From assembly GCF_041060425.1 (NCBI RefSeq), contig NZ_JAULBC010000009.1, positions 62,001-126,000 of the forward strand: a stretch of 64,000 bases of DNA, in the 5' to 3' direction. Under the pieces are notes generated by a model. It searched no databases, had not been told where the DNA came from, and saw only the letters and a program-made list of their open reading frames with translations. The position numbers were made by a program, and so were the translations under genes. How positions within the stretch are numbered: position 1 is the stretch's first letter; every line of letters begins with the position of its first letter. This DNA is from Danxiaibacter flavus. Lineage in GTDB: Bacteria; Bacteroidota; Bacteroidia; Chitinophagales; Chitinophagaceae. Shown here in pieces: positions 63,464-64,000 of this stretch.

Positions 63464-64000
63464 TTGTCATATAAAGTAACCATTGCTGACATAGCCAAAG
63501 AGCTAAATACAACAGCAGCCACCGTATCCAGGGCTCTAAACAATCACCCCGCAATAAGCGATGAAACCAAACATCGCGTGGCTGAGGCGGCCGAACGTCT
63601 GCATTACAAACCCAATAAAATAGCATCATCGCTTCGATCGGGTAAGTCATTCTCCATCGGCGTGATCATCCCGAGTGCTGAGATCAACTTCTTTGGTTCG
63701 GTAGTACATGGTATAGAAAACCTTGCTAACATCAACGGATACAACGTTTTGATCTACCAGACAAACGAATCCAGGGATTTTGAGGTTAAAGGGCTGGAAA
63801 CTTTTTTATCTGCGCGTGTAGATGGCATTCTCGCCTCTATTGCCAAAGAAACGTCTGATTACTCTCACTTTATCGATATTAAACAAAGAGGCATTCCAAT
63901 TGTTTTTTTCGACCGTGCAAACGATGATCTTGGAATATCTTCTGTTGTGGTTGACGACTATCGTGGCGGATATCTTGCCACCGAGCACCTGATAGAACAA
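63464..64000 (+). CDS. LacI-family transcriptional regulator (C-terminus beyond window)
   Basis: A TTG at 63464 opens a frame that continues to the right edge (179 codons); a stop lies two codons upstream and no ATG precedes the HTH. The N-terminal LacI DNA-binding domain reads VTIADIAKELNTTAATVSRALNNHPAISDETKHRVAEAAERLHYKPNKIASSLRSGKS, with the hinge helix. The periplasmic-binding-like effector domain begins SIGVIIPSAEINFFGSVVHGIENLA. It should repress a sugar-use operon to the right of the window. Confidence 0.93.
   Translation, partial: MSYKVTIADIAKELNTTAATVSRALNNHPAISDETKHRVAEAAERLHYKPNKIASSLRSGKSFSIGVIIPSAEINFFGSVVHGIENLANINGYNVLIYQTNESRDFEVKGLETFLSARVDGILASIAKETSDYSHFIDIKQRGIPIVFFDRANDDLGISSVVVDDYRGGYLATEHLIEQ

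Overview
The window looks like a chromosomal segment of a Bacteroidota bacterium, most likely in or near the family Chitinophagaceae. The evidence is a SusC/SusD pair behind an ECF sigma/FecR anti-sigma pair, a type IX secretion C-terminal domain, a Bacteroidota-type thi operon, TAnnTTTG-like promoter words, many exported proteins with short signal peptides or lipoboxes, and quasi-palindromic intergenic repeats. The lineage is inferred from gene content only; no rRNA is present.

Layout. 1-11 kb: a large exported protein of unknown function cut by the left edge, a two-component system, trmN, a saccharopine-dehydrogenase-like enzyme, hscB, tRNA-Leu(CAA), a DUF1826-like gene and a MarR-GNAT fusion with a perfect 20-bp palindromic operator. 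A pair of diverged MITE-like repeats follows. 11-19 kb: housekeeping and hypothetical genes (XRE regulator, clade-X type phosphofructokinase, STAS protein, DUF2278/lamin-tail protein, RibD-like reductase, M13 peptidase lipoprotein). 19-26.3 kb: a TPP-riboswitch-led thiamine operon, thiS-thiC-thiE-thiG-thiH-thiF(rhodanese fusion), facing a second ThiE/TenI-like gene. 26.4-34.6 kb: a TlpA-like thioredoxin lipoprotein, an unknown exported protein, and a compact extracytosolic redox locus (exported ankyrin protein, DUF2271 protein with a TGAS flavinylation-like motif, PepSY/flavodoxin/FNR membrane reductase, ApbE flavin transferase).

34.9-38 kb holds a CE15-like esterase and a complete IS4-family element with perfect 17-bp inverted repeats; its transposase appears frameshifted near the N-terminus. 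38-47 kb is a Sus-like locus (ECF sigma, FecR, SusC, SusD, then a PHP phosphoesterase and an endonuclease/exonuclease/phosphatase lipoprotein). It may import and cleave phosphodiesters rather than ordinary glycans. 47-57 kb contains two different REP-associated tyrosine transposases (RAYTs), each inside its own family of palindromic REP elements. One REP family has invaded coding sequence twice and contributes the same peptide to two proteins. Around these lie a CPA1 antiporter, an ArsR/monooxygenase/ACT cluster, an LLM oxidoreductase, a VOC protein and an FtsX-like permease. 57-64 kb has a DUF1624-like membrane protein, a giant DUF11-repeat surface protein with a type IX sorting tail, and the start of a LacI-family regulator that runs off the right edge.

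Most interesting for follow-up: the two RAYT/REP systems side by side with in-frame REP insertion, the ankyrin-DUF2271-PepSY-ApbE redox locus, the SusCD-phosphodiesterase locus, the MITE-like pair at 10.2-11.1 kb, and a possible caspase-like His/Cys pair in the first protein.
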